Source: VFZS01 sp964353255
Lineage (GTDB): Bacteria > Acidobacteriota > Terriglobia > Bryobacterales > Bryobacteraceae
Assembly (NCBI GenBank): GCA_964353255.1
Contig: CAYGVJ010000003.1
Location: 28,198 to 92,197, forward strand
Direction: 5' to 3'
Length of the DNA stretch: 64,000 bases
Below, in pieces: positions 25,069 to 34,388 of the stretch. Numbering within the stretch: position 1 is the stretch's first letter; the number at the start of each line of letters is the position of its first letter. The notes below the pieces were generated by a model that worked only from the letters and a program-made list of their open reading frames with translations, searched no databases and was not told where the DNA came from. A program made the translations under genes and the position numbers.

Positions 25069-27219
25069 TCATCGGATCACTTCAATCAAGTAAAATGTCG
25101 TCGCCGGATCGCCCACCGGAATCTCCCAGCCATCTTCGAGTCTTCGGCCCCTTATATCCTCCCCGATCTGCCGCGCGGCGCCGTCCAGAGCCTTGGCGCG
25201 CAGGCCCACCGCCCCGTCCAGCTCCCGGAACATCACCCAGCCGGTGACCGGCTCGATCAGCGACGGCGCCACGCCCCACTCGGCCAGCAGGGTCCGGCGC
25301 TCGTTGAATTTCGCGCCGGTGTTCGAGACGCGGGCGGCCGCCGTCAGCAGCATCCGGGCCGACCGGTACAGCGGCTTCGAGTCCAGCGACTGAAGCGTGA
25401 GGGCGCAGAACTCGTTGCGGACATCGGCCGACAGATGGCGGACCGCCTTGCCGTTGGCCTTCACGAACCCGATCAGCGCTTGCGTCCGGTCCGTGTCAAT
25501 GGTTACTAAGCCTCCCTTTTCCGCGGAAACGTGCCAGGCCAGTTCTTTGGTGTCGGAGATGATGGGGTTAGCCTCGACCGCGGTGAACTTCTCGGTCGGC
25601 TCGCAGTCCAGGCAGCGAATGCGCGACCCGTGCATCAAGGGAATCGAAAGGGGGAATCCGGGCGTGAAGTACGGCCGCTCCGCCTCCGGCAGGCGCAGGC
25701 TCTCGATGACCTGTTCGGTGGAATACGACCGCAGCACCGTCTTCTTTGCCGGCTGCACGTCGGGCCGGAGGAAGATCAGCGCTCCGGCGGCCAGTTGCGG
25801 CATCTTGACCGGATCCAGCGTGATGTCGAAGTTGTCCGCCAGGTAGGGCTGCCACTGCCCGGCCAGCTTTGGCTCGAAGGTGTAGAAGAAGATGCCGTCC
25901 CAATCCTGGAAGGCCGCATAGGCCGCCAGGATGGGCATCATCTCCGCGGCGTACTCGTTCGGGTTGGGGTGGTTCACTTCGCTGACCGTGTACGGCTTGT
26001 TCGCAAACGGCGACCGGCTGAGCTTGACCACCGTGGAGCGCAGCGGCTGGTTCACCATGGGCGTGTTCCGCATTCCCCAGATGGCCGGGTGCTGCCAGTA
26101 GACGTGGCCGTCCATGATGTCCATCCGGGAAGTCGAGCGGAGCAGCGGGTACGGTGGAATCCAGTAGGTGTGGTCGGCGGTGCCCACAATCAGCGATTTT
26201 ACGCCCAGGGTCTCCTTCAGATAGCGCTTCATGTCCAGGAAGAAGCCGGTCTCCAGGTCTGTGTAGAAAGCGGCCTCCGTGGAGAAGCGTTCCCTGGGCG
26301 CCTCCCGGAATTCCTCGCGCCTGAGCCGGGGGACGGGCCCGTCGCCTTTCACGCCGGCCAGCGCCCGCAGTTTGCGAAGCTCCTCCGGCCGCAGCTTCTG
26401 GTTGAGCCACTGGTTGTAGCGGTCGGTGAGAATCTTCTCGTAGTGGGGAGTAAAATCGAGCTGGTACCGGACCGAATCCTTGGTCAACTGCCCGCGCAGC
26501 CAGTTCCGGGACCAGAACTCGAAGACCGAATTCTCGTTCACTATCTCGACGATGGCCACCGCCGGCTCATTGCGGTACTCCGATTGGGTGTACGGATTGT
26601 AGTGGGTCAGCAACTGCTTCGCGTACTCCCGCTGAAGCTCCAGTAGCTGCTCCCCGATGTAAGTCGTGGCCTTGGCGACGCCGATAAGGTCATAGTCCGG
26701 CACGCCGTCGCCCTCTTTGTAAGTCCGCCCGACGTTCAGATTCAGATTCGAATAGATGCCCCGCTTCTTCAGCTCCGAGACAAAGAAGTCCAGCCGGTCC
26801 AACTGCTGGGGGTCCATCGTCCGGGTGTCTTTGCGGTCTCCGTCGATCAGTCCCCGCGGCCGGGTCCGAGTGGTCCGGTCGAGGAAATGGAAGCGCACGC
26901 AATTCACCCCGAAGCGCGCCAGCGTGGCCGCCCAGAGAGGCGCTTCTTCCTTGGGCGGCAACAGCTCCGACCCTTTGGTCCAGCCGGTGATGTTCACTCC
27001 CCAGATGCGGAAGCGTTGGCCGTTGGGCTGGACCAGATGCCCGTCCTTCACCTGGATGAAACCGTACTTACCCGCGGGCGCATCCAGCAGGAAGGAAACG
27101 TCGGCCGGAGAATCCGTGCGCGCCTCGTGATTCATGGTGAAGGGCCGCCAAGGAATCTCCTGCGCCAGCCCTATGTTCAGCGCCAGCCCTGCGGCAAGTA
27201 ATGCGAATCGAGCGGACAT
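25069..27219 (-). CDS. Secreted GH5-like (clan GH-A) glycoside hydrolase
   Basis: The 716-residue protein has a signal peptide (about 1-19) and a clan GH-A barrel. RIWGVNITGW and NCVRFHFLDRT give the early strands, VEIVNEN gives the acid/base Glu229, and PYTVSEVNHPNP gives the nucleophile Glu414. The C-terminal 250 residues are beta-rich. It is annotated at the level of cellulase-family glycosylhydrolase; a subfamily cannot be named by eye. It sits directly after the TonB receptor (stop and start separated by no more than a base) and overlaps the DUF5060 gene, so receptor and enzymes are made together. Confidence 0.8.
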   Translation of the reverse strand: MSARFALLAAGLALNIGLAQEIPWRPFTMNHEARTDSPADVSFLLDAPAGKYGFIQVKDGHLVQPNGQRFRIWGVNITGWTKGSELLPPKEEAPLWAATLARFGVNCVRFHFLDRTTRTRPRGLIDGDRKDTRTMDPQQLDRLDFFVSELKKRGIYSNLNLNVGRTYKEGDGVPDYDLIGVAKATTYIGEQLLELQREYAKQLLTHYNPYTQSEYRNEPAVAIVEIVNENSVFEFWSRNWLRGQLTKDSVRYQLDFTPHYEKILTDRYNQWLNQKLRPEELRKLRALAGVKGDGPVPRLRREEFREAPRERFSTEAAFYTDLETGFFLDMKRYLKETLGVKSLIVGTADHTYWIPPYPLLRSTSRMDIMDGHVYWQHPAIWGMRNTPMVNQPLRSTVVKLSRSPFANKPYTVSEVNHPNPNEYAAEMMPILAAYAAFQDWDGIFFYTFEPKLAGQWQPYLADNFDITLDPVKMPQLAAGALIFLRPDVQPAKKTVLRSYSTEQVIESLRLPEAERPYFTPGFPLSIPLMHGSRIRCLDCEPTEKFTAVEANPIISDTKELAWHVSAEKGGLVTIDTDRTQALIGFVKANGKAVRHLSADVRNEFCALTLQSLDSKPLYRSARMLLTAAARVSNTGAKFNERRTLLAEWGVAPSLIEPVTGWVMFRELDGAVGLRAKALDGAARQIGEDIRGRRLEDGWEIPVGDPATTFYLIEVIR

Positions 27220-30200
27220 CTAGAAAAGAACCTTCAGACCCAACTGGATCTGGCGCGGACTGTTTTGCTGCCCCGAGACGACTGCGAACAGCGTCGATCC
27301 CTGGCTCACGTTGGGCGAGCTGAAGATCGGGCTGTTGGTGAGATTGAAGGCTTCGGCGCGAAATGCCACGGTCAGCCGTTCGACCGGCTTGAAGCTCTTG
27401 AACAGCGAGAAGTCGATTTCATGAGCACCATCGGCCCGGACCGCCGTCACCGTGCGGCCCAGATTCCCGAAGGTGAAAGGCGGCGCCGCGCTGAACGCGG
27501 CCGTGTTGAACCACTTGCTGACCGATCGCGCGGCGCCAAGACTCACGGGCGCGCCGTTATAGTCCGGTCTCTGCGCGCCCCCGAAGGAGTAGCCCGTGCT
27601 CGTCGATTGACTCCAGTTGTAAAGCGGCAAACCAACCGCCAGCGTCAGGATGCCATTCACCTGCCAGTTGCCGATGAGAGCGTTCACCACTTTATCGGCG
27701 TTTCCGGCCAGCCGATGGCCGCGCCCGAAGGGAAGCACATAAGTGCCATTGAGGACCAAACGGTGCGGCTGGTCATAGGAGGACACGGCCCGCTCGGCCG
27801 CCAGGTTATACCAGTTGCGTACGGTGCCCGCCTGGGTCCACACGCCGTCCACTCCACCGCTAATCGTCTTCGAAAAGGTGTAGGAGGCCATCAGGCTCGC
27901 GCCTCCGGACAACCGCCTTTCAAACCGAGTTTGCAGCGCGTGGTAGTTGGAGTTGCCCCAGGCCGCGTTCTTCGCCTGGAGGCCGGTGTAATGGGGGAAA
28001 GGACGCAACAGTTGTCCTGCCTGCACCGTCGCCTGAGACAGGATGCCCGGTGTGGTAATGATTCCGTAGAAAGGGTTCGGAACCAAGGCCAGCAGCGCCG
28101 TTCCCATGCTGAGCAGCGACGGGTTCATTTGGTTGAACTCCGGCGCCGCCGGCTGAAAGTACGGCAGGTGCGTCGCTTTGTTGCCGGCATAGGCGATCTC
28201 CCACAGCGTGCTGGAGCCGATTTGCCTCTGAATGGTGAGATTCCACTGCTGGTTGTACGGCGTCTTGAGCGTTGCCGGCCAGGCGTCGTTCAGCGTGGCT
28301 CCAACCTGCGTAAGCAGCCCTAGCTTTGAGCCGGTGTATAGGTTGAATCCGCTCGGAAACGGATTGCTCAACAGGTTCACCGGCGTCGCGCCGTCCAGCG
28401 AACTCACCCAGGGGGTCTGCGTGGAATAGCCTTCTCCCAGGTTGTGGCGGCTCGCTCCGTAGGGCGCGGCGGTGTAGTAAATGCCATACGCGGCTCGGAT
28501 GACCGTCGATGGAGTCAACTGATAAGCGATTCCGACCCGCGGCCCGAAATTGCGCAGCGGCGCGTCCACTATGGCCCGCCGACCGAGGGTGCTGTCGGCG
28601 AACAGCGGCCCGCCGCGGAGGTTCATACCCACCTTCTCCGAGAGCGGGTTTCGAATGTACGGGTCGATGGCCGTCTGCCGGTCGTAGCGCTCCGTGCAGC
28701 CCGTCTCGATGTCCCACCGCAGACCCACGTTCAAGGTCAGCCTGGAGCGCACCCTGAAATCGTCTTGCACGTAAAAGGCCATATACCGATTCGCGTTGGC
28801 GGGGCTCGCCTCGTTGGTCGTATACCCGGCGCTCTGGCTGACGCTCCCGCCCGTGCCCAGCAGGAAGGAGGCATAACCCACCCCGGAAGTCGAGGCTGGA
28901 CTGAAAGGATTCGGCCCCTGAGTCATCGACCGGTAAAACTGATAAAGCCCCACCGGGTTGGTGGCTCGTCCGTAATTGACGTAATTAGACCGTATGTCGC
29001 CTCCGAACTTGATGGTGTGCCGCCCAACGACCCAGGACATACTGGCGTTGCCTGTGTATGCCATGTCCCACATGTGATAGTCGTCCCCGCCGCTGGGGCC
29101 GAGTTGGGTCATGTCCTGGACGGTGACGGTCGGAAACATGAGCCGGTCTGCCTGAGCGGCGATCGACGCGGGAAGGCCGAGTTGCGTCGGATCAAAGCCT
29201 CCCACGCCGGTTCGCGTGGCGCTCCAGTGGACGCGGTTCGCCGCGACCCGGCCCATTCCGGCGCGGACCTCCAATACCTTCGAGGTGCCTATCGTATGCG
29301 TGAAGTCGAGCACGGCGCTCTGCAAGCGCTGATACGTCGGCTCGCAACAACCAGGGTCGGCGAGGTTGTTGAAGTAATTTGGCTTGCTGTACACGCTGTC
29401 ATGGACATCGTAACGTCCCATGATGCGGTTGGCCGGGTTGAAATAGTGGTCGATTTTGGCCTCGATACGGTTCGCGAATTGCGGGTAGGCGCTCTGCACG
29501 ACGTAATTGTTCTGATTGGTGAACGCAAGACCCGCGGCGTTCGGCTGGGGATAGTACTTTTGCATGTTGACCGCCACCGGATTCAACAGCGACGCGGGTA
29601 TCGCATTATTCGGGAACGCGGTGCGAATCCAGGCCGCGGGATTGCCCGGGTCCTTGGTCGTGCTGAACGGATTGTAAATCACGAGCCGCTGCGCGCTGGC
29701 ATTGAGGGTCTGCGAAAAGTCGCCCTGGCGCTGTAGCGGAGTGGGCAGGGTGTAGGTTGCGATCTGCGCGGCGCGGGTGCGCCCCCCCTCGTAGTCGAAG
29801 AAGAAGAAAGTCTTGCTCCTGCCGCTGTAAATCCTGGGCAACAGCACCGGCCCGCCGATGGTTCCGCCGAATTGGTTGCGTTTGAAGCTGGCCAGCTGGA
29901 GTCCGGAGCGGTTGGCGAAGAAGTTGTTCGAGTCCATCTTGCTGTTGCGCAGAAACTCAAAGGCGCTGCCGTGTAAGGTATTGGTGCCGGACTTCGTGAC
30001 CATGATCACGACTCCGCCTCCGCTGCGCCCATATTCTGCGGGGTAGGAATTGGTGAGGATCTTGAATTCCTGGATCCCTTCGACCGAGGGGATCGCGCTG
30101 ATGGCCGGAATCGTGGGAACGTTGTGGTTCACTTGCATGCTGACGCCGTCGAGGACCATGTCGCTGGTAGCCTCCTGGCTTCCATTGATGATGAAGTGAT

Positions 30201-30738
30201 TCCCGTAGAAGGTGTCGTCCACTCCGGTGGTGGTCTTGGTTTGGAACACGCCGGGCACCAGCGAGGTCAACGAGTATATGTTCCGGTTGTTCAGCGGCAA
30301 ATCGACAATCCGGTCGTTGGACACCACCGCGCTCAGGGTGGCCGTGACGCTGTCCATCATTTGCGGGGCCGCCGAGACGGTGACCTCTGCGGTGGCCATG
30401 CCGACTTCCAGAGAGATGTTGACCGAGGCCCTCTGCTCGGCGGCCAGGGGGAAGCCTTCGAGAATGTACGGGCGGAACCCGCTCTTCTCCGCCGCGATGC
30501 GGTATCGTCCAATAGGCAACTGAGAAACCACGTAAAAACCGGTCTCGTTGGACCTTGTGGTGAACGCGAGGTTCCGCTCCATGTCGGTGACCGTGATCCT
30601 GGCCGCGGCGATGACGGCGCCGGTGGCGTCGGTCACGATGCCGGAAATGGAACCCGTGAAAGCCTGCCCGAAGGCAGGCGGCGTGATGGACAGGCCGGCC
30701 AGCACCGGCCAAATCAGGCGCTGTAACAGACGCTTCAT
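27220..30738 (-). CDS. TonB-dependent receptor with carboxypeptidase-regulatory-like N-terminus
   Basis: With the ATG at 30738, preceded by GGGAGGTG, the protein has 1172 residues. A signal peptide ends at AFGQ, followed by a carboxypeptidase-regulatory-like domain (GSISGIVTDATGAVIAAARI), a plug (VPGVFQTKTTTGVDDTFYG, MVLDGVSMQ) and a barrel ending LGLKVLF. The open frame extends upstream to 31086, but that part lies in the regulatory region and is not protein-like. It leads a minus-strand operon of GH5-like, DUF5060, racemase, MFS and a small secreted protein. Its promoter shares operator spacing with the receptor at 10534, so both are probably induced by the same signal. Confidence 0.9.
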   Translation of the reverse strand: MKRLLQRLIWPVLAGLSITPPAFGQAFTGSISGIVTDATGAVIAAARITVTDMERNLAFTTRSNETGFYVVSQLPIGRYRIAAEKSGFRPYILEGFPLAAEQRASVNISLEVGMATAEVTVSAAPQMMDSVTATLSAVVSNDRIVDLPLNNRNIYSLTSLVPGVFQTKTTTGVDDTFYGNHFIINGSQEATSDMVLDGVSMQVNHNVPTIPAISAIPSVEGIQEFKILTNSYPAEYGRSGGGVVIMVTKSGTNTLHGSAFEFLRNSKMDSNNFFANRSGLQLASFKRNQFGGTIGGPVLLPRIYSGRSKTFFFFDYEGGRTRAAQIATYTLPTPLQRQGDFSQTLNASAQRLVIYNPFSTTKDPGNPAAWIRTAFPNNAIPASLLNPVAVNMQKYYPQPNAAGLAFTNQNNYVVQSAYPQFANRIEAKIDHYFNPANRIMGRYDVHDSVYSKPNYFNNLADPGCCEPTYQRLQSAVLDFTHTIGTSKVLEVRAGMGRVAANRVHWSATRTGVGGFDPTQLGLPASIAAQADRLMFPTVTVQDMTQLGPSGGDDYHMWDMAYTGNASMSWVVGRHTIKFGGDIRSNYVNYGRATNPVGLYQFYRSMTQGPNPFSPASTSGVGYASFLLGTGGSVSQSAGYTTNEASPANANRYMAFYVQDDFRVRSRLTLNVGLRWDIETGCTERYDRQTAIDPYIRNPLSEKVGMNLRGGPLFADSTLGRRAIVDAPLRNFGPRVGIAYQLTPSTVIRAAYGIYYTAAPYGASRHNLGEGYSTQTPWVSSLDGATPVNLLSNPFPSGFNLYTGSKLGLLTQVGATLNDAWPATLKTPYNQQWNLTIQRQIGSSTLWEIAYAGNKATHLPYFQPAAPEFNQMNPSLLSMGTALLALVPNPFYGIITTPGILSQATVQAGQLLRPFPHYTGLQAKNAAWGNSNYHALQTRFERRLSGGASLMASYTFSKTISGGVDGVWTQAGTVRNWYNLAAERAVSSYDQPHRLVLNGTYVLPFGRGHRLAGNADKVVNALIGNWQVNGILTLAVGLPLYNWSQSTSTGYSFGGAQRPDYNGAPVSLGAARSVSKWFNTAAFSAAPPFTFGNLGRTVTAVRADGAHEIDFSLFKSFKPVERLTVAFRAEAFNLTNSPIFSSPNVSQGSTLFAVVSGQQNSPRQIQLGLKVLF

Positions 30739-30775
30739 CGCACACCTCCCTTTTACCCGTGTCGCGATAGTATCT

Positions 30776-30804
30776 ATGCTACGCGGGGTGGGCACGGCAG
30801 GCAA
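30776..30804 (-). promoter_or_regulatory. Predicted promoter of the second TonB receptor operon
   Basis: On the minus strand TTGCCT (30804-30799) and TAGCAT (30781-30776) are 17 bp apart, 38 bp upstream of the receptor ATG. The operator centre at 30837 is exactly 61 bp from the last -10 base. That is the same as at the 10.6 kb promoter. Confidence 0.55.
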
Positions 30805-30828
30805 GCGCATAAAAGGGGATCTTGCTCC

Positions 30829-30845
30829 GTTCCGCATCGCGGAAC
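30829..30845. promoter_or_regulatory. Operator palindrome, proximal to the TonB receptor
   Basis: GTTCCGCATCGCGGAAC is a perfect inverted repeat in the 314-bp divergent region between the TonB receptor (30738, minus) and the DUF5060/DUF4038 gene (31053, plus). It belongs to the same motif family as 10676, 10752 and 16390. Confidence 0.65.
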
Positions 30846-30906
30846 CACCGGGGGGCCAGAGATCAGCCCCGGCGACCCCCTCTCGCGCCCCGCCGCCGCA
30901 CGGCAG

Positions 30907-30923
30907 ATTTCGCGTTGCGGAAT
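30907..30923. promoter_or_regulatory. Operator palindrome, distal copy
   Basis: ATTTCGCGTTGCGGAAT has one mismatch between its arms. It is centred at 30915, 78 bp from the proximal site. It is the nearer site to the plus-strand apiosidase-like/transketolase operon, so it could serve both directions. The rest of 30739-31052 holds no gene that I can support. Confidence 0.55.
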
Positions 30924-31018
30924 GCCTCCGGCGGCGGCTGGGGGAGCCGCCGCCACCGCCGCGAACACCAGCAGCAGCCCGGCGCTCAATCTGGGGGAGG
31001 GCAAGGCCCCGGGGGGTG

Positions 31019-31048
31019 TTGACGCGGACCCGGCCGGAATGGTAAGGT
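31019..31048 (+). promoter_or_regulatory. Possible promoter for the apiosidase-like/transketolase operon
   Basis: TTGACG (31019-31024) and TAAGGT (31043-31048) are 18 bp apart. If this promoter is used, transcription would begin near 31055. The GTG at 31053 would then not be translated, and the ATG at 31062 or 31071 would be the start on a very short leader. Confidence 0.3.
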
Positions 31049-31052
31049 CGTT

Positions 31053-32612
31053 GTGCATTGGATGGCGAATATGCATAAACATGCACAGGCGGCTTTCCGC
31101 CGCAACCTTCCCTTGATTCTGCTCCTCGCTTTGACCGCCTGGCCCGCCGCGGCAGCCGGCCTCCAGCCGCCTGCGCAGACGGTCGAGCGCTGGGGGCTGT
31201 TCGAGCTTTCTTTGCGCGGCCCCGGCGGCGGCAATCCTTTTCTCGAGGTTCAGCTCCGCGCCGAGTTCCGCTATCAGCACCGCGCCCTCGAGGTGGACGG
31301 CTTCTACGACGGCGACGGGCTCTACCGCGTCCGGTTCATGCCCGACACGCCTGGCGTCTGGACCTACACCACCCGGAGCAACAGCCCCGAGCTGGACGGC
31401 CGGACGGGGCAGTTCACGTGCGTGCCGCCCTCGAAAGGCAACCACGGTCCGGTCGGGGTCCGGAACATTTCTCATTTTGGCTACGCCGACGGCACTCCCT
31501 ACTTCCCGTTCGGGACCACCTGCTACGCCTGGGTGCACCAGGGCGAGGAACTGGAACAACAGACGCTCAAAACCCTGCGCGCGGCGCCGTTCAACAAGAT
31601 GCGCATGTGCGTTTTTCCGAAGGACTACGTCTACAACAAGAACGAGCCTCAGTTCTACCTTTTCGAGAGAAACGCCGCCGGCCAGAACGACTACACGCGC
31701 TTCAACCCGCAATACTTCCGGCACTTCGAGCGGCGCGTCCAGGACCTGCTGGAGCTGGGCATCGAAGCGGACCTGATCCTGTTCCACCCTTACGACCGCT
31801 GGGGCTACGCCCGGATGCCCGCCGAGGCCGACGACCGCTACCTGCGCTATGTGGTGGCCCGCCTGGCCGCCTTTCGCAACGTCTGGTGGTCGATGGCCAA
31901 CGAGTACGACTTCATGAAAGAGAAGAAGATGGCTGACTGGGACCGTTTCTTCCGCATCGTGCAGGAGAGCGACCCGTACCAGCATCTGCGCTCTATCCAC
32001 AACGGAGGCGGAGGGGCGCTCTACGATCACGGCAAGCCGTGGGTGACGCACGTGAGCATACAGAGCTCGGAGCTGGAGAAGGCGCGCGAGCTGGTGGTCA
32101 ACTACCGGAAGCCGGTGATCTACGACGAATGCAAGTACGAGGGGAACATCCCGCGGCGCTGGGGCAACATCTCGGCGCGCGAGATGGTGCGGAGGTTCTG
32201 GCTGGGGACCGTCGCCGGCGCCTACGTAGGCCACGGCGAGACTTATCTTGATCCGAAGGACATCCTGTGGTGGTCCAAGGGAGGGGTCCTGCACGGCGAG
32301 AGCCCGCCGCGAATCGCGTTCTTGCGGAAGATCCTGGAGGAGGGACCTCCCGAAGGGCTAACCGGCTGGGCGCCCTACTACCCCTGGGGCGGCAGAGAGG
32401 GAGAGTATTATCTTTACTACCTCGACGTCAACCAGCCTGCCGAGTACGAGTTCGATCTACCCAAGGGGGGTCCGTATCGCGCGGAAATCATCGATCCCTG
32501 GGAGATGACCATCACCCCGGTAGCGGGGACGTTTGAAGGCCGGTTTAAGCTGCAACTCCCCGGAAGGCCGCACCTGGCGGTGAGAATCCGCAGGGTGAAG
32601 CATGGCCCTTGA
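31053..32612 (+). CDS. Secreted DUF5060-DUF4038-DUF5605 enzyme, apiosidase-like (GH140-related)
   Basis: The protein has up to 519 residues (GTG 31053; ATGs at 31062 and 31071 are alternatives). A signal peptide ([18 protein letters not shown]) is followed by a DUF5060 sandwich (about 45-120; [20 protein letters not shown]), then a DUF4038-type barrel opening with [21 protein letters not shown] (Glu284) and [10 protein letters not shown] (Glu359) are the probable acid/base and nucleophile. The C-terminus ([20 protein letters not shown]) is DUF5605-like. DUF4038 is the catalytic domain type of GH140 apiosidases. The gene overlaps the start of the transketolase operon by 11 bp, so the same transcript encodes sugar release and sugar catabolism. 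This supports an apiose-releasing role without proving it. Confidence 0.78.
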   Translation: MHWMANMHKHAQAAFRRNLPLILLLALTAWPAAAAGLQPPAQTVERWGLFELSLRGPGGGNPFLEVQLRAEFRYQHRALEVDGFYDGDGLYRVRFMPDTPGVWTYTTRSNSPELDGRTGQFTCVPPSKGNHGPVGVRNISHFGYADGTPYFPFGTTCYAWVHQGEELEQQTLKTLRAAPFNKMRMCVFPKDYVYNKNEPQFYLFERNAAGQNDYTRFNPQYFRHFERRVQDLLELGIEADLILFHPYDRWGYARMPAEADDRYLRYVVARLAAFRNVWWSMANEYDFMKEKKMADWDRFFRIVQESDPYQHLRSIHNGGGGALYDHGKPWVTHVSIQSSELEKARELVVNYRKPVIYDECKYEGNIPRRWGNISAREMVRRFWLGTVAGAYVGHGETYLDPKDILWWSKGGVLHGESPPRIAFLRKILEEGPPEGLTGWAPYYPWGGREGEYYLYYLDVNQPAEYEFDLPKGGPYRAEIIDPWEMTITPVAGTFEGRFKLQLPGRPHLAVRIRRVKHGP

Positions 32613-33441
32613 GACGGAGGGACTCCTCCAGGAGCTGCGAAAACTGTCGGCCGGCGTTCGCCGCCGGAGCCTGCGCATGGTGCACCGCGCGAAACTGGGT
32701 CATCCCGGCGGCGACCTCTCCTCCGCGGACATCCTGGTCACGCTCTATTTCGCGGTGCTGCGGATCGACAAGGACCGGCCCGACGCGCCGGACCGCGACC
32801 GCTTCATCATGAGCAAAGGACATTGTTCCGCGTCTCTGTACGCCACGCTGGCGGCGGCGGGCTTCCTGCCCGAGGAGGAACTGGAGACCTTCGCGCAGCC
32901 TCTCTCGCGGCTGAGCGGCCATCCCGACCGGACCAAGACGCCGGGCGTCGAGGCTAGCACCGGGACGCTGGGCCACGGGCTGCCGGTCGCGGTCGGGGCG
33001 GCTCTGGCCGCCAGGATCGACGGGGCGGCCTGGAGGACTTTCGTTCTGACCGGCGACGGAGAGCTCCAGGAGGGCAGCAACTGGGAGGCGGCGATGGCGG
33101 CGGCGCACTTCGGACTGGACAACCTCACCCTCATCGTCGATCGCAACATGCTCCAGCAGGGCGACGCGACCGAGCGGACGATTCGCCTCGAACCCCTCGC
33201 CGAGAAATGGCGGGCGTTCGGCTGGGCCGTGCGCGAGGTGAACGGCCACGACCACGCCGCGCTGCTGGAGAAGTTCGGGCGGCTGCCGTTCGAGCCGGGC
33301 CGTCCCAGTTGCATCATCGCGCACACTCACAAGGGCTGCGGCGTTTCCTTCATCGAGGACCGGCCGGAGTGGCACCACCGCGTCCCCACCGATGAGGAGC
33401 TGGAGGCGGCGCTGCTCGAGCTGGAGAGGGCGGCCTCATGA
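32602..33441 (+). CDS. aptA: Transketolase N-terminal subunit, candidate apulose-4-phosphate transketolase A
   Basis: The 279-residue protein corresponds only to the thiamine-diphosphate/PP domain of transketolase. It has [45 protein letters not shown] and the ThDP motif [15 protein letters not shown]. The pyrimidine-binding half is the next gene, with an ATGA overlap. Such split transketolases occur in several sugar operons. Beside an isomerase, an FGGY kinase and a ribose-type importer, the closest known arrangement is the D-apiose pathway, where AptAB cleaves apulose-4-phosphate. The symbol is inferred from context; a sulfoquinovose-type split transketolase is an alternative. Confidence 0.75.
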   Translation: MALETEGLLQELRKLSAGVRRRSLRMVHRAKLGHPGGDLSSADILVTLYFAVLRIDKDRPDAPDRDRFIMSKGHCSASLYATLAAAGFLPEEELETFAQPLSRLSGHPDRTKTPGVEASTGTLGHGLPVAVGAALAARIDGAAWRTFVLTGDGELQEGSNWEAAMAAAHFGLDNLTLIVDRNMLQQGDATERTIRLEPLAEKWRAFGWAVREVNGHDHAALLEKFGRLPFEPGRPSCIIAHTHKGCGVSFIEDRPEWHHRVPTDEELEAALLELERAAS

Positions 33442-34388
33442 GCGGGCTTCACGACTGCCGGGACGCCTTCGTGCGAGCGCTCGAGGAACTCGCGGTGCGA
33501 GACCCGGGAATCGTCGCCCTCACCAACGATTCGGTAGGCTCCACGAAACTGGCGCGCTTCCGCCAGCGGTTCCCGCAGCGCTTTATCAACATCGGGATCG
33601 CGGAACAGAACATGGTGGGCATCGGGGCGGGGCTGGCGAACGGCGGAAAGATCCCGTTCATCTGCGGCGCCTCCTGCTTCCTGACCGCGCGCGCCCTCGA
33701 GCAGATCAAGGTGGACCTGGCCTACTCGAAGGCCAACGTGAAACTGTGCAGCACCACCAGCGGCCTGGCCTACGGAGGCCTCGGCCCGACCCACCACTCG
33801 ATCGAAGACCTCGCCTGGACGCGGGTGATCCCCAACCTGACGGTGATCGTTCCCGCGGACCCGATTGAAACGGACCAGGCCGTTCGCGCCGCCGCCGCGC
33901 TGGACGGGCCGGTCTTCCTTCGGATCAGCCGGATGCCCGTTCCGCAGGTGCACGCCGCGGACTACCAGTTCAGGGTTGGGCGCGCCGCCTGCCTGAAGAA
34001 TGGCAGCGACGTCACTTTGATCGCCAACGGGATCATGGTGTCCCGGGCGCTGGAGGCTGCCGCGCTCCTGGCCGAGCAGGGCATCGCCGCGCGGGTGCTG
34101 AACATGGCCACCGTGCGGCCGATCGACTGCGACGCGATTCTGGAAGCGGCCGCGCAAACCGCCGCCATCGTCACCGTCGAGGAACACTCGGTCGTCGGAG
34201 GGCTCGGCGGCGCCGTGGCCGAGGTGGTGGCGACCTCCGCGCCGGTTCACATGCGAATTCTGGGCGTCCCCGGCGTCTTCGCTCCGACCGGCTCCGCGCA
34301 ATGGCTGCTCGAACACTTCGGCCTGACCCCGGCGGGCATCCGGAACGCGGCGCTCGAGGTGCTGGAAAAGGCGGGTGCGCGAAGATGA
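33438..34388 (+). CDS. aptB: Transketolase C-terminal subunit, candidate apulose-4-phosphate transketolase B
   Basis: The 316-residue protein holds the Pyr-binding and C-terminal transketolase domains. FINIGIAEQNMVGIGAGLA contains the catalytic glutamate that activates thiamine diphosphate. SGLAYGGLGPTHHSIEDLA, PADPIETDQAV and VEEHSVVGGLGGAVAEV follow. It overlaps both neighbours by ATGA junctions, consistent with equimolar production with the N-terminal subunit. The subunits must assemble into one ThDP enzyme. The apulose-4-phosphate assignment is contextual. Confidence 0.75.
   Translation: MSGLHDCRDAFVRALEELAVRDPGIVALTNDSVGSTKLARFRQRFPQRFINIGIAEQNMVGIGAGLANGGKIPFICGASCFLTARALEQIKVDLAYSKANVKLCSTTSGLAYGGLGPTHHSIEDLAWTRVIPNLTVIVPADPIETDQAVRAAAALDGPVFLRISRMPVPQVHAADYQFRVGRAACLKNGSDVTLIANGIMVSRALEAAALLAEQGIAARVLNMATVRPIDCDAILEAAAQTAAIVTVEEHSVVGGLGGAVAEVVATSAPVHMRILGVPGVFAPTGSAQWLLEHFGLTPAGIRNAALEVLEKAGARR

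Noticed and set aside
30739..31086. N-terminal extension of the second TonB receptor to 31086
   Set aside because: The signal peptide and a strong ribosome site are at 30738. The extension would translate the promoter and both operators and is Arg/Pro-rich noise.
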